Origin: an uncultured Erythrobacteraceae bacterium
GTDB taxonomy: Bacteria > Pseudomonadota > Alphaproteobacteria > Sphingomonadales > Sphingomonadaceae
DNA length: 9,594 nt
Assembly (NCBI GenBank): GCA_950071875.1
Contig: CATMNW010000067.1
Coordinates: forward strand, 1-9,594
Reading direction: 5' to 3'
Shown: in pieces, positions 1 to 6,798 of the stretch
Numbering within the stretch: position 1 is the first letter of the stretch
How the letters are laid out: the number at the start of each line of letters is the position of its first letter
Notes under the pieces: generated by a model
The model's input: only the letters and a program-made list of their open reading frames with translations
The model's database searches: none
Told to the model about the DNA's origin: nothing
Program-made: the position numbers and the translations under genes

Positions 1-249
1 GTTGATCCCCAGGTGCAGATCGTAAAGCTTGGGAATGGGCGTGAACGGCAGCTTTCCATAGAATAGCTGTTCATATTCCGCCGCCAGCGGCGAATTGGCG
101 GCAATCATCGCGGCTGCGGCCACCAGAATGAGCAAGATGCCCGCCGATGCGTCGCTGACGAACAGCGCGCGGACAGGGGCGAAGACGAGGCGGAAGGCTG
201 AAGGACGTTCGTTCATCTTGGCGATGCTCTTTTTCGCAAAGCGTCCCAT
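1..249 (-). CDS. nhaA: Na+/H+ antiporter NhaA, N-terminal part (runs off left edge)
   Basis: This is the start of an inner-membrane antiporter that exchanges external protons for cytoplasmic sodium, used in pH and salt homeostasis. Reading the minus strand from the ATG at 249 gives 83 codons open to the window edge. Residues 31-52 (VSDASAGILL followed by a hydrophobic run ending MIAANSP) match the first transmembrane helix of NhaA, where E. coli has SSDASGGI and ending AMIMANS. Residues 76-83 (YDLHLGIN) fit the segment just before the conserved ND.LMA...F..VGLE region, which lies outside the window. The ATG at 249 has AAGG eight bases upstream. An ATG at 216 (residue 12) is an alternative and would leave more room for a divergent promoter. 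The basic N-terminal tail is cytoplasmic. The product is confident from helix 1 alone; the start is less certain. Confidence 0.88.
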   Translation of the reverse strand, partial: MGRFAKKSIAKMNERPSAFRLVFAPVRALFVSDASAGILLILVAAAAMIAANSPLAAEYEQLFYGKLPFTPIPKLYDLHLGIN

Positions 250-1702
250 GTTGCAAGCCTTGATAGGCCCGGTTATCCAGATTGGCAGGGGGTACGGGGA
301 AATACTAGGGTCGTTTACCATCGCCGAATGGTTCGTGCTGGTGCAGCATGAACTGCTTTTGTTCGCCGCAGCTTTCTTCGCGCTGGGGCTGGTCGACGAA
401 TTCGCGCTCGACCTCACTTATGTCTGGTTTCGCCTGACCGGCCGGATCCGCACGCAGCAGCTTACCGATGACGATGGCAGCGGGGTGCCAACCCTGGCCG
501 GTCGCGCTGCCGTTTTCATACCGACATGGCAGGAAGCATCGGTCATCGGGTCGACCCTTGCGCATATGCTCGATGCCTGGCCGCAGGATCAGCTCACCGT
601 TTATGTCGGCTGTTACCGCAACGATGCCGAAACGATGGCTTCGGTGATCGCAGCGGTTCGCGGAGACCCGCGCGTCCGGCTCGTAATTCACGGCCGTGAC
701 GGGCCGACCTCCAAGGCCGATTGCCTCAACCGGTTGTATCGCGCACTGCAGGCAGACGAAGAGCGTGCGGGAGCCACCGCAAGGATGGTGATACTCCACG
801 ATGCGGAAGACATGGTCGATCCCGCGGCACTTCCCTTGCTCGACGAAGCATTGTGGCACGCGCATTTCGTGCAGTTGCCCGTAATGGCGCTGCCGCAGCC
901 GGATTCGCGCTGGGTCGGTTCGCACTACAGTGACGAGTTCGCCGAATCCCACAGCAAGGCACTGGTCGTCCGCGATGCGCTTGGTGCAGCCATACCCGGT
1001 GCCGGGGTAGGCTGCGCAATCGCGCGCGGATCGCTGGATCGCCTTGCCCGCGAACAGGATGGCAAGCCCTTCGCGGAGGAATCACTCACGGAGGATTACG
1101 AGCTCGGCCTCAAGATCTCCCGGGCGGGCGGAAGGGGGCGTTTCATCCGCGTTCGCGGCGCAGACGGGCGGCTGGTGGCTACACGCGCATTCTTTCCGTC
1201 GCGTCTCGATGCTTCGGTCCGTCAGAAAACCCGCTGGATGCATGGGATTGCACTGCAGGGATGGGATCGGCTGGGCTGGAGCAGGGAGCCCGTCGACCTG
1301 TGGATGCAGTTGCGCGACCGCCGCGGGCCACTGGCGGCAATCCTGCTACTGCTTGCCTACCTGCTGGTCATCGTCGTCGCGGTCGGCATCCTGCTCGACC
1401 AGTTGGGAATCATCGACCAGCCCCCGAGCGGTCCGCTGCTTACGATATTGCTGGGGATCAACCTTGGTGGCTTCCTGATGAGATTTGTCGTGCGCGCCTG
1501 TTTCACCGCCAGGGAATACGGTTGGCGCCAAGGCCTGCTCGCGATCCCACGTACTTTCGTTTCGAACATTATCGCGATCATGGCCGGCAGACGGGCCCTG
1601 GTTGCGTATATACGTACTTTGCGCGGCGCCCCGATCGTGTGGGACAAGACCGAACACCGCGATCATCCCGCCTTGCTGATCCCAATGGAGCGGCAAGCGT
1701 GA
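248..1702 (+). CDS. NfrB-like membrane glycosyltransferase (GT2 fold, phage N4 adsorption protein B family)
   Basis: This is a processive-type family 2 glycosyltransferase in the inner membrane, resembling the glycosyltransferase part of NfrB, which in E. coli makes a surface glycan used as receptor by phage N4. Seen, numbering from the ATG at 248 (484 aa): a membrane segment at about 30-50; the nucleotide-sugar entry motif IPTWQEASVI at 91-100; a DxD-like HDAEDMVDP at 184-192; TED at 281-283; QKTRWMHG at 326-333, the QxxRW signature; two or three further membrane helices at about 361-385, 396-416 and 430-447; and WDKTEH at 465-470, close to the end of the NfrB catalytic part. The C-terminal MshEN-type c-di-GMP-binding domain of E. 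coli NfrB is absent. The start is uncertain: similarity seems to begin near residue 24 (TIAEWF), and the ATG at 248 shares a CATG with the divergent nhaA start. GTG at 335 is an alternative. The gene overlaps its downstream partner by GTGA. The sugar and polymer cannot be told from sequence. Confidence 0.85.
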   Translation: MLQALIGPVIQIGRGYGEILGSFTIAEWFVLVQHELLLFAAAFFALGLVDEFALDLTYVWFRLTGRIRTQQLTDDDGSGVPTLAGRAAVFIPTWQEASVIGSTLAHMLDAWPQDQLTVYVGCYRNDAETMASVIAAVRGDPRVRLVIHGRDGPTSKADCLNRLYRALQADEERAGATARMVILHDAEDMVDPAALPLLDEALWHAHFVQLPVMALPQPDSRWVGSHYSDEFAESHSKALVVRDALGAAIPGAGVGCAIARGSLDRLAREQDGKPFAEESLTEDYELGLKISRAGGRGRFIRVRGADGRLVATRAFFPSRLDASVRQKTRWMHGIALQGWDRLGWSREPVDLWMQLRDRRGPLAAILLLLAYLLVIVVAVGILLDQLGIIDQPPSGPLLTILLGINLGGFLMRFVVRACFTAREYGWRQGLLAIPRTFVSNIIAIMAGRRALVAYIRTLRGAPIVWDKTEHRDHPALLIPMERQA

Positions 1703-2817
1703 ATCCATCCACTGCCCGACGACAGGGCCAACCCGTGTTGTTTCTCGCCCTGCTGGTTGCCGGATGGTTCCTCTTGCGCGTGCTGACATGGCAGGATCCC
1801 TGGCCGACCCTTCCCGAAGGGCTGCAGATCGCCGCCGCCAGCCATTCGGCAGAGGGCGAGGTCGCGTCGTCAAAGGCATTTTCGACGGACGGACCGTCGC
1901 CAGCATCCAATCTCGCGAGGCATGCCAATGACAGTTCTCTCGGGTTCGTCGCTAACAGAGTCGACTCCCCGATAGCTATTGTGTCGCGGGTGACCAGCGC
2001 ATCGGAACTGGTGCGGCAACATTTCGACAGTGACCAGGATAAGCCGGCGCGCCCATCGTCCGGTTCTGATCCGAAGGCTGGCTTTCCATTGGCCCAGGCT
2101 TCGGTGAAATCGGCTCGCGATGGGCTTGGTACAGATGAGACGCTTGCCCCCCCGGACAATCAGCGGCGATGGCGGTTCGACGGATGGGTAAGCCTCCGCG
2201 AAGGTGGCGCTTTGAGTCCCGAAGGGGGCGCTCTGCCGGCAAGTTATGGTGCGAGCCAGGTCGGAGCTGTACTGGCTTATCGGGTGGCTCCGTCCAGCGC
2301 GTTGTCCCCGGCGGTCTATGTCAGGGGCAGTCGTGCCCTCATCGAAGACGGTGAGAGCGAAGTTGCGGCCGGGCTTCGCGTCAGGCCTGCGCAGAATATC
2401 CCGATCGACCTGCATGTCGAAGCGCGGGTCACCGACCGCCCGGCCGGAACCGAAATCCGCCCGGCCGTTTTTGCCACGGCTGGCTTCTATGATGTGGCGC
2501 TGGCCGCTGGGGTGCGAGCACGCGGATATGCGCAGGCGGGTTACGTCCACGGGGAATTCGCGACAGCCTTCGCAGATGGCAAATTCATTGCCGAGCGTAC
2601 GCTGGCCCGCCACAATGCCGGAGCAATTCATTTTGGTGCCGGTGCCTGGGGCGGTGCCCAGGAAGGAGCCTCCCGGCTCGATATCGGGCCCAGCATTTCT
2701 TCCGATCTGAAGCTGGGCCAAGGTGGTGCACGACTCGAACTCGATTACCGTTTTCGCATCGCCGGAAACGCGGAACCGGCAAACGGTGCGGTTCTGACCT
2801 TGTCGACGGGCTTTTAG
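1699..2817 (+). CDS. Membrane-anchored protein with NfrA C-terminal-like region
   Basis: The 372-aa product is translated from a GTG that overlaps the stop of the glycosyltransferase gene; GGAG lies eight bases upstream of it. Residues 1-12 are polar or basic, 13-29 form a hydrophobic segment (signal anchor or uncleaved signal), and about 40-155 are low complexity, rich in Ser, Ala, Asp and Pro, with no recognisable fold. Residues 157-372 alternate polar and hydrophobic residues as in beta strands, contain GAWGGAQEGASRLDIGPS (315-332) and RFRIAGNAEPANG (351-363), and end in Phe, as many outer-membrane barrels do. This half resembles the C-terminal domain of NfrA, the E. coli outer-membrane phage N4 receptor, but the TPR-rich bulk of NfrA (about 990 aa) is missing. 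Gene order and overlap imply action with the glycosyltransferase, perhaps in export or anchoring of the glycan; this is inference. Whether the beta-rich half sits in the outer membrane or in the periplasm is open. Confidence 0.72.
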   Translation: MNPSTARRQGQPVLFLALLVAGWFLLRVLTWQDPWPTLPEGLQIAAASHSAEGEVASSKAFSTDGPSPASNLARHANDSSLGFVANRVDSPIAIVSRVTSASELVRQHFDSDQDKPARPSSGSDPKAGFPLAQASVKSARDGLGTDETLAPPDNQRRWRFDGWVSLREGGALSPEGGALPASYGASQVGAVLAYRVAPSSALSPAVYVRGSRALIEDGESEVAAGLRVRPAQNIPIDLHVEARVTDRPAGTEIRPAVFATAGFYDVALAAGVRARGYAQAGYVHGEFATAFADGKFIAERTLARHNAGAIHFGAGAWGGAQEGASRLDIGPSISSDLKLGQGGARLELDYRFRIAGNAEPANGAVLTLSTGF

Positions 2818-2865
2818 TCGCGCCTTTCGCTTTTATCCTCAACGCCCCTGCGATAGGGCGGACAG
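2818..2865 (+). promoter_or_regulatory. Gap with ribosome-binding site of the TauE/SafE gene
   Basis: AGGG at 2855-2858 lies seven bases before the ATG at 2866, a good Shine-Dalgarno spacing, and supports that start. The rest of the 48-base gap shows no clear -35/-10 pair and no hairpin with a T-run, so read-through from the glycosyltransferase unit is possible. Confidence 0.45.
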
Positions 2866-3771
2866 ATGGACGTCTACCTGCCAATCGCGAACCTGTCCGT
2901 GAACGGACTGTGGATCGTCGCGCTCGGCGGGCTCACGGGCATTCTGTCCGGTCTTTTCGGGGTGGGTGGAGGCTTCCTGACGACGCCCCTGCTGATCTTC
3001 TACGGCATACCCCCGACCGTCGCCGCGGCATCGGCATCGACGCAGGTGACCGGGGCCAGCGTGACCGGGGTCCTCGCTCACGGAAAACGGGGCGGGGTCG
3101 ACTATCGCATGGGTCTGGTCATGGTGGCGGGTGGCGTGATCGGGTCGGGCTTCGGTGCTCTGCTGTTCCGGTTTTTCCGGTCGATCGGCCAGATCGATGT
3201 CGTTATCAGCGCGCTTTACGTCATCCTGCTCGGTAGTATCGGCCTGCTCATGGCGCGCGAGGCCGTGCAGGCGCTTCGCGGTACCGGCAGCAAGCAGGCG
3301 GCGAGAAGGCGGCACCATCCGTTGGTCGCCAGCCTGCCGATGCGGTGGCGCTTCTACCGCTCGGGCCTGTATATCTCGCCGCTGGCACCGCTGGTTGTCG
3401 GCATCGCAGTGGGTATCCTGACCATGCTCATGGGGGTCGGGGGCGGGTTCATCCTCGTGCCTGCGATGCTCTACATCCTCGGAATGAGTGCCAATGTCGT
3501 GGTCGGCACCTCGCTCTACAACATTCTGTTCGTGACCATGGCCAGCACGATCATGCACTCGCTGACCACGAAGGCGGTCGATATCGTCCTGGTATTCCTC
3601 CTGCTGGTGGGTTCGGTGACCGGTGCGCAGCTGGGCTCGCAAATCGCGGTCAAGGCAAAGCCGGAGATCCTGCGCCTGATCCTTGCGACGATCGTGCTTC
3701 TCGTGGCCTTCCGCATGTTCCTTGGCCTGTTCTACCAGCCCGACGAAATCTACACGGTGTATCCGCTGTGA
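2866..3771 (+). CDS. TauE/SafE (TSUP) family anion transporter
   Basis: This is an integral inner-membrane protein of 301 aa, the usual size for the TSUP family (PF01925), which exports or imports sulfite, sulfoacetate and related anions. The internal duplication typical of the family is clear: GILSGLFGVGGGFLTTPLL at about 25-43 and GILTMLMGVGGGFILVPAM at about 183-201. About eight hydrophobic helices can be drawn, split into two halves by a basic loop at about 138-165 (GSKQAARRRHHPL). TQVTGASVTG at 59-68 and the GTSLYN segment at 214-219 are the matching re-entrant polar patches of the two halves. The ATG is supported by the upstream AGGG. The stop overlaps the start of the following Alph_Pro_TM gene by GTGA, so the two products are probably made in fixed ratio. 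The substrate is not identifiable from sequence; sulfite is a family-based guess. Confidence 0.92.
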   Translation: MDVYLPIANLSVNGLWIVALGGLTGILSGLFGVGGGFLTTPLLIFYGIPPTVAAASASTQVTGASVTGVLAHGKRGGVDYRMGLVMVAGGVIGSGFGALLFRFFRSIGQIDVVISALYVILLGSIGLLMAREAVQALRGTGSKQAARRRHHPLVASLPMRWRFYRSGLYISPLAPLVVGIAVGILTMLMGVGGGFILVPAMLYILGMSANVVVGTSLYNILFVTMASTIMHSLTTKAVDIVLVFLLLVGSVTGAQLGSQIAVKAKPEILRLILATIVLLVAFRMFLGLFYQPDEIYTVYPL

Positions 3772-4520
3772 GGGCGCTGCTTCTTCTCGCCTTTGCATTC
3801 GCGCTGATGGGGCAACGCGACCCGATCCTGGTGCCCGAAGTGAGCCAGCACGAAGTGCAGGTGCGGCAGGGTTTCACCGGGACCGAGCTGCTCCTGTTCG
3901 GTGCCGTGCTCGACCCGATGGGGCGCGCGGCGGGGAGCGATTACGACATCGTCGTCGTCCTGAAGGGCCCTTCCGAACCGGTTCGCCTGCGCGAGAAGGA
4001 GCGGTTCGTCGGCGTATGGGTCAATGCTGCCAGCAGCGACTTCCGATCGGTCCCGTCCTATTTCGCCGTGGCATCTTCGCGGCCCGTATCCGACATCGTC
4101 GATGAGAAAACGGCTGCGATCTACGAATTCGGCACCGAGTATATTCAATTGTCGCCGAGCGGGGCAATCGACCCCGAGGAACAGGCCCGCTTCGCATCCG
4201 GACTGGTGGACCTGAAAACGCGCCAGGATCTGTACAGCGAAGATTTCGGCGGGGTGCAGATCAGCGAACAGGTGCTTTACCAGGCGCGGATCAACCTGCC
4301 GTCCAATGTCACGACCGGTACCTATACCGCAGAAACCTTCGCGGTTCGCAGTGGACGCGTCATCGCTTCCGCCATGACCGAGGTGACGGTCCAGAAAGTC
4401 GGCTTCGAGCGCCTGGTTGCCGATTACTCGCAGGAATGGGCCCTTGTTTACGGATTGCTTGCAGTCTTCCTCTCGGTTGGAATGGGCTGGGCTGCGGGCC
4501 GGTTGTTTGCCCTGATCTGA
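3768..4520 (+). CDS. Alph_Pro_TM family protein (TIGR02186-type), periplasmic domain with C-terminal membrane anchor
   Basis: The 250-aa product starts at a GTG that overlaps the stop of the TSUP gene and has no Shine-Dalgarno sequence, which points to translational coupling. Residues 1-15 (RALLLLAFAFALMG core) are a short signal peptide or anchor. Residues 17-215 form a soluble beta-rich domain (for example TGTELLLFGAV at 37-47, DIVVVLKGP at 60-68, ERFVGVWVNA at 78-87 and TTGTYTAETFAV at 182-193). A single helix at about 224-247 anchors the C-terminus, leaving a tiny cytoplasmic tail. The pattern agrees with the alphaproteobacterial family of unknown function TIGR02186/PF09608. Being encoded directly after a TauE/SafE transporter suggests it is a periplasmic partner of that transporter; the role is inference and no catalytic motif was seen. 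Confidence 0.85.
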   Translation: MRALLLLAFAFALMGQRDPILVPEVSQHEVQVRQGFTGTELLLFGAVLDPMGRAAGSDYDIVVVLKGPSEPVRLREKERFVGVWVNAASSDFRSVPSYFAVASSRPVSDIVDEKTAAIYEFGTEYIQLSPSGAIDPEEQARFASGLVDLKTRQDLYSEDFGGVQISEQVLYQARINLPSNVTTGTYTAETFAVRSGRVIASAMTEVTVQKVGFERLVADYSQEWALVYGLLAVFLSVGMGWAAGRLFALI

Positions 4521-4524
4521 CAAG

Positions 4525-4536
4525 GCCCGCGCGGGC
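4525..4536. terminator. GC palindrome after the Alph_Pro_TM gene
   Basis: GCCCGC followed directly by GCGGGC forms a perfect 12-base palindrome four bases after the stop codon at 4520. No T-run follows, so it is not a canonical intrinsic terminator. It may slow transcription or protect the 3' end of the mRNA. Evidence is the inverted repeat only. Confidence 0.3.
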
Positions 4537-4541
4537 TGCCG

Positions 4542-4570
4542 TTGACGACATATTAAGCACTTTGGTGCAG
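4542..4570 (+). promoter_or_regulatory. Possible promoter of the HerA-like gene
   Basis: TTGACG at 4542-4547 is a good -35 box for a vegetative alphaproteobacterial promoter and sits in the only AT-richer patch of the 101-base gap. The -10 box is poor at the expected spacing (about 4565-4570), and a small GCAC/GTGC inverted repeat at 4557-4568 overlaps the spacer. A start near 4578 would give a leader of roughly 45 bases before the ATG at 4622. It rests on one good hexamer. Confidence 0.3.
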
Positions 4571-4621
4571 TCGGGCAGGGCGCGCACGGGACGCGTATCA
4601 AGGCAGGGTACGGGCAGACTA

Positions 4622-6628
4622 ATGAACGACATGGGCAATCCGAATAATCGAACCTTCGATCCGTCCACGGAAGAAGGCGCCCAGCCCCCCCGTTCGCGCA
4701 GCAGCAGCTTGCGTGACCGCATCCTGCGCAATTCCGAACAAGCGGGCGCTGCGCCTGCCGCGTCGCGTTCGGGCTACGTACACCAGCCGCAGGCACCCGC
4801 CGCTCCGGCTTCCGATCAGGCTGCGCCGCCGGCCCGGCCACAAGTTTCCATCGCGCCCGAACAGATCGCGCAGCGTCCGATGCCTTCGAGCGACGAAGCG
4901 GCCCATGGCTTCACCCCGGTGGCGCCTGAACCCAAGCTGGGACAAGCTCCTCCGCGCCCGTCCGAACTCGCCCGGAAAACAGCGCCCGAGAAGAAGCCCG
5001 AGCCTGCGCCCGAACCCCAGAATGCCAGCGAAAATGCGACGCAGCCGATCGGCGTCGTCCTCGAGATCGCCGGTTCCGGTTCGCAGATAGCGATCGACCT
5101 GCAGCGACTTACCGAATGCGCCGACGACGAGGATCCCTCGATCGCAATGGCAGGGCAGGTCGGTTCGCAGATCAAGATCCGCGTCGGGAACAGCTGGCTG
5201 CTGGCGAGCGTCCGCAACCAGCGGCAGGACCGCAAGGCCGGCAGCATCCTCGCCAATATCGATTTCCTTGGCGAAGGCATCGAAGAGAAGCTGACCGGCA
5301 GGCTTCACGGGTTCCGGCGCGGTGTCACGCGCTATCCGGTCCCCGGTGCAATGGTATTTCCCGCTTCCACCCAGGACCTGAAGCAGGTCTATGCCAGCGA
5401 TGGCCGCAGTGCGGTGACGATCGGCAAGGTCTATCCGACTAAGGACATTCGCGCCGGTCTCTATGTCGATGCCATGCTGGGCAAGCACTTCGCCCTGCTC
5501 GGTTCTACCGGTACCGGTAAATCGACCAGTGCGGCGCTGATCCTGCACCGTATCTGCGAAGCCGCGCCCGAAGGTCATATCGTGATGATCGACCCGCACG
5601 GCGAATATTCGGCCGCGTTCCGCAATACCGGCGTGATCCTCGACGTCTCGAACCTGCAGATGCCGTACTGGATCATGAATTTCGAGGAGCACTGTGAAGT
5701 CCTTCTCACCAGCAGCGGGAACGACCGGCAGGTCGATGCCGATATCCTTGCGAAGGCGCTGCTTCATGCGCGCAGCAAGAGCCGGCTTGCGGCCAGCATG
5801 GGCAAGATCACCGTCGATTCTCCCATTCCCTATCTTCTTTCGGACCTGTCCAACGCGATCCAGGACGCGATGGGCAAGCTCGACAAATCGACGACTTCTG
5901 CGCCCTACATGCGCATCAAGAACAAGCTCGAGGAACTGAAAACCGATCCGCGCTACCAGTTCATGTTTTCCGGCATGCTGGTTGCGGACACCATGGCCGA
6001 TTTCATCGGCAAGGTTTTCCGCATGCCGTCCAACGGCAAGCCCATTTCCATCATCGACGTGTCGGGCGTGCCGTCGGATATTACCGCCACCGTGGTCGCG
6101 GTGCTCAGCCGCCTGGTGTTCGATTTCGCCATCTGGGGCCGCGAGGAACGCACCTCGCCGATCCTGCTGGTCTGCGAGGAAGCCCACCGTTACGTGCCGA
6201 GCGAGAAGAACGCCGACGGTAACTCGGTCGGCACGATCCTCAGCCGGATTGCCAAGGAAGGGCGTAAATACGGGATCTCGCTGGGCCTCATCACGCAGCG
6301 CCCGTCGGACCTTGCCGAAGGCGTGCTGTCGCAGTGCGGCACGATCCTCTCGATGCGTCTCAACAACGACCGCGACCAGGAATTCGTGCGCGCCGCGATG
6401 CCCGAAGGCGCACGCGGTTTCCTGGACGCCATCCCGGCGCTGCGCAACCGCGAGGTGATCGTTTGCGGCGAAGGCGTCGCCATTCCGATCCGCGTTGCCT
6501 TCGACAACCTCGAAGAATCCAAGCGTCCGGCCTCGGAAGACCCGAGCTTCGTCGAACTCTGGAACCAGACCGGCGGCGAAGAGGAAATCGTCCAGCGCAC
6601 CGTGCAGCGCTGGCGTTCGCAGGGTTGA
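4622..6628 (+). CDS. HerA/DUF87-type hexameric ATPase with long disordered N-terminal extension
   Basis: This is a 668-aa P-loop ATPase of the HerA-FtsK superfamily, whose members are cytoplasmic hexameric motors that translocate DNA. Seen: a short polar N-terminus with SSSLRDRILRN at 27-37; a Pro/Ala/Glu-rich, probably disordered stretch at about 40-140; a small beta-barrel HAS-like domain at about 143-250 (IGVVLEIAGSGSQI, SQIKIRVGNSWLLASV); Walker A GSTGTGKS at 294-301; DPHGEYS at 324-330; a Walker B strand ILLVCEEAH at 514-522 with paired acidic residues 519-520; SRIAKEGRKYGIS at 541-553 and LITQRPSDL at 556-564, all typical of bacterial HerA-like proteins. No nuclease gene such as nurA lies beside it. 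Upstream purines (AGGCAGGG, ending 13 bases before the ATG) are a weak ribosome-binding site; an ATG at 4631 is an alternative start. The ATPase class is firm; the cellular role is unknown. Confidence 0.88.
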   Translation: MNDMGNPNNRTFDPSTEEGAQPPRSRSSSLRDRILRNSEQAGAAPAASRSGYVHQPQAPAAPASDQAAPPARPQVSIAPEQIAQRPMPSSDEAAHGFTPVAPEPKLGQAPPRPSELARKTAPEKKPEPAPEPQNASENATQPIGVVLEIAGSGSQIAIDLQRLTECADDEDPSIAMAGQVGSQIKIRVGNSWLLASVRNQRQDRKAGSILANIDFLGEGIEEKLTGRLHGFRRGVTRYPVPGAMVFPASTQDLKQVYASDGRSAVTIGKVYPTKDIRAGLYVDAMLGKHFALLGSTGTGKSTSAALILHRICEAAPEGHIVMIDPHGEYSAAFRNTGVILDVSNLQMPYWIMNFEEHCEVLLTSSGNDRQVDADILAKALLHARSKSRLAASMGKITVDSPIPYLLSDLSNAIQDAMGKLDKSTTSAPYMRIKNKLEELKTDPRYQFMFSGMLVADTMADFIGKVFRMPSNGKPISIIDVSGVPSDITATVVAVLSRLVFDFAIWGREERTSPILLVCEEAHRYVPSEKNADGNSVGTILSRIAKEGRKYGISLGLITQRPSDLAEGVLSQCGTILSMRLNNDRDQEFVRAAMPEGARGFLDAIPALRNREVIVCGEGVAIPIRVAFDNLEESKRPASEDPSFVELWNQTGGEEEIVQRTVQRWRSQG

Positions 6629-6640
6629 TTTTCTGCTTTT

Positions 6641-6662
6641 CGAACCCGCATCCGCGGGTTCG
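6641..6662. terminator. Hairpin after the HerA-like gene
   Basis: CGAACCCGC, the loop ATCC, then GCGGGTTCG form a perfect 9-base stem 12 bases after the stop at 6628. The T-rich tract lies before the stem on the plus strand (TTTTCTGCTTTT) and only TCCT follows it, so it departs from the usual terminator layout. Position makes an end-of-transcript role likely. Confidence 0.5.
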
Positions 6663-6716
6663 TCCTCGCTAGACGGGCGGCAAGCCGCACCCGCTGCGGG
6701 CGGGCGGTCGCCCTTG

Positions 6717-6736
6717 CCGGCCCTCCCCCGGGCCGG
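6717..6736. terminator. Second hairpin in the convergent gap, on the queE 3' side
   Basis: CCGGCCC, the loop TCCCCC, then GGGCCGG form a perfect 7-base stem 62 bases beyond the stop codon of queE. There is no T-run on either strand. It may terminate minus-strand transcripts, or be part of one larger fold with the neighbouring CGGCAAG/CTTGCCG pair. Confidence 0.3.
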
Positions 6737-6798
6737 AACCTGCGCTACCTTTCAACCACAAGAGCACCGAGCCGCAAGGCGAGGCAAGGCTAAACAAT

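Larger units (their letters stand above)
6629..6798. other. Convergent intergenic region with several GC-rich hairpins
   Basis: This gap lies between the convergent HerA-like gene and queE. It holds a perfect 9-base inverted repeat (6641-6649 with 6654-6662), a 7-base pair CGGCAAG/CTTGCCG (6678-6684 with 6713-6719) enclosing CCGCA/TGCGG, and a 7-base stem at 6717-6723 with 6730-6736. No ORF in it looks coding. It probably serves as a bidirectional 3' region. Confidence 0.5.

Noticed and set aside
1870..2721. 283-codon minus-strand open frame opposite the NfrA-like gene
   Set aside because: The plus strand has a coupled start, a Shine-Dalgarno sequence and family-like C-terminal motifs; the antisense frame has none.
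2839..3798. 319-codon minus-strand open frame antisense to the TSUP gene
   Set aside because: The translation is dominated by His, Arg, Glu, Gln and Asp, as expected opposite a membrane protein; the TSUP repeats on the plus strand are decisive.
4551..4568. Possible CtrA box (TTAA-N7-TTAA) upstream of the HerA-like gene
   Set aside because: Only one TTAA half-site is present; the second position reads GGTG.
3750..4841. 363-codon minus-strand open frame over the Alph_Pro_TM gene and the next gap
   Set aside because: It spans a real gene, a gap and the start of another gene, with no coherent domain.
4619..6187. 522-codon minus-strand open frame antisense to the HerA-like gene
   Set aside because: The opposite strand carries Walker A, Walker B and other conserved ATPase motifs; the antisense product has a biased composition and no recognisable domain.
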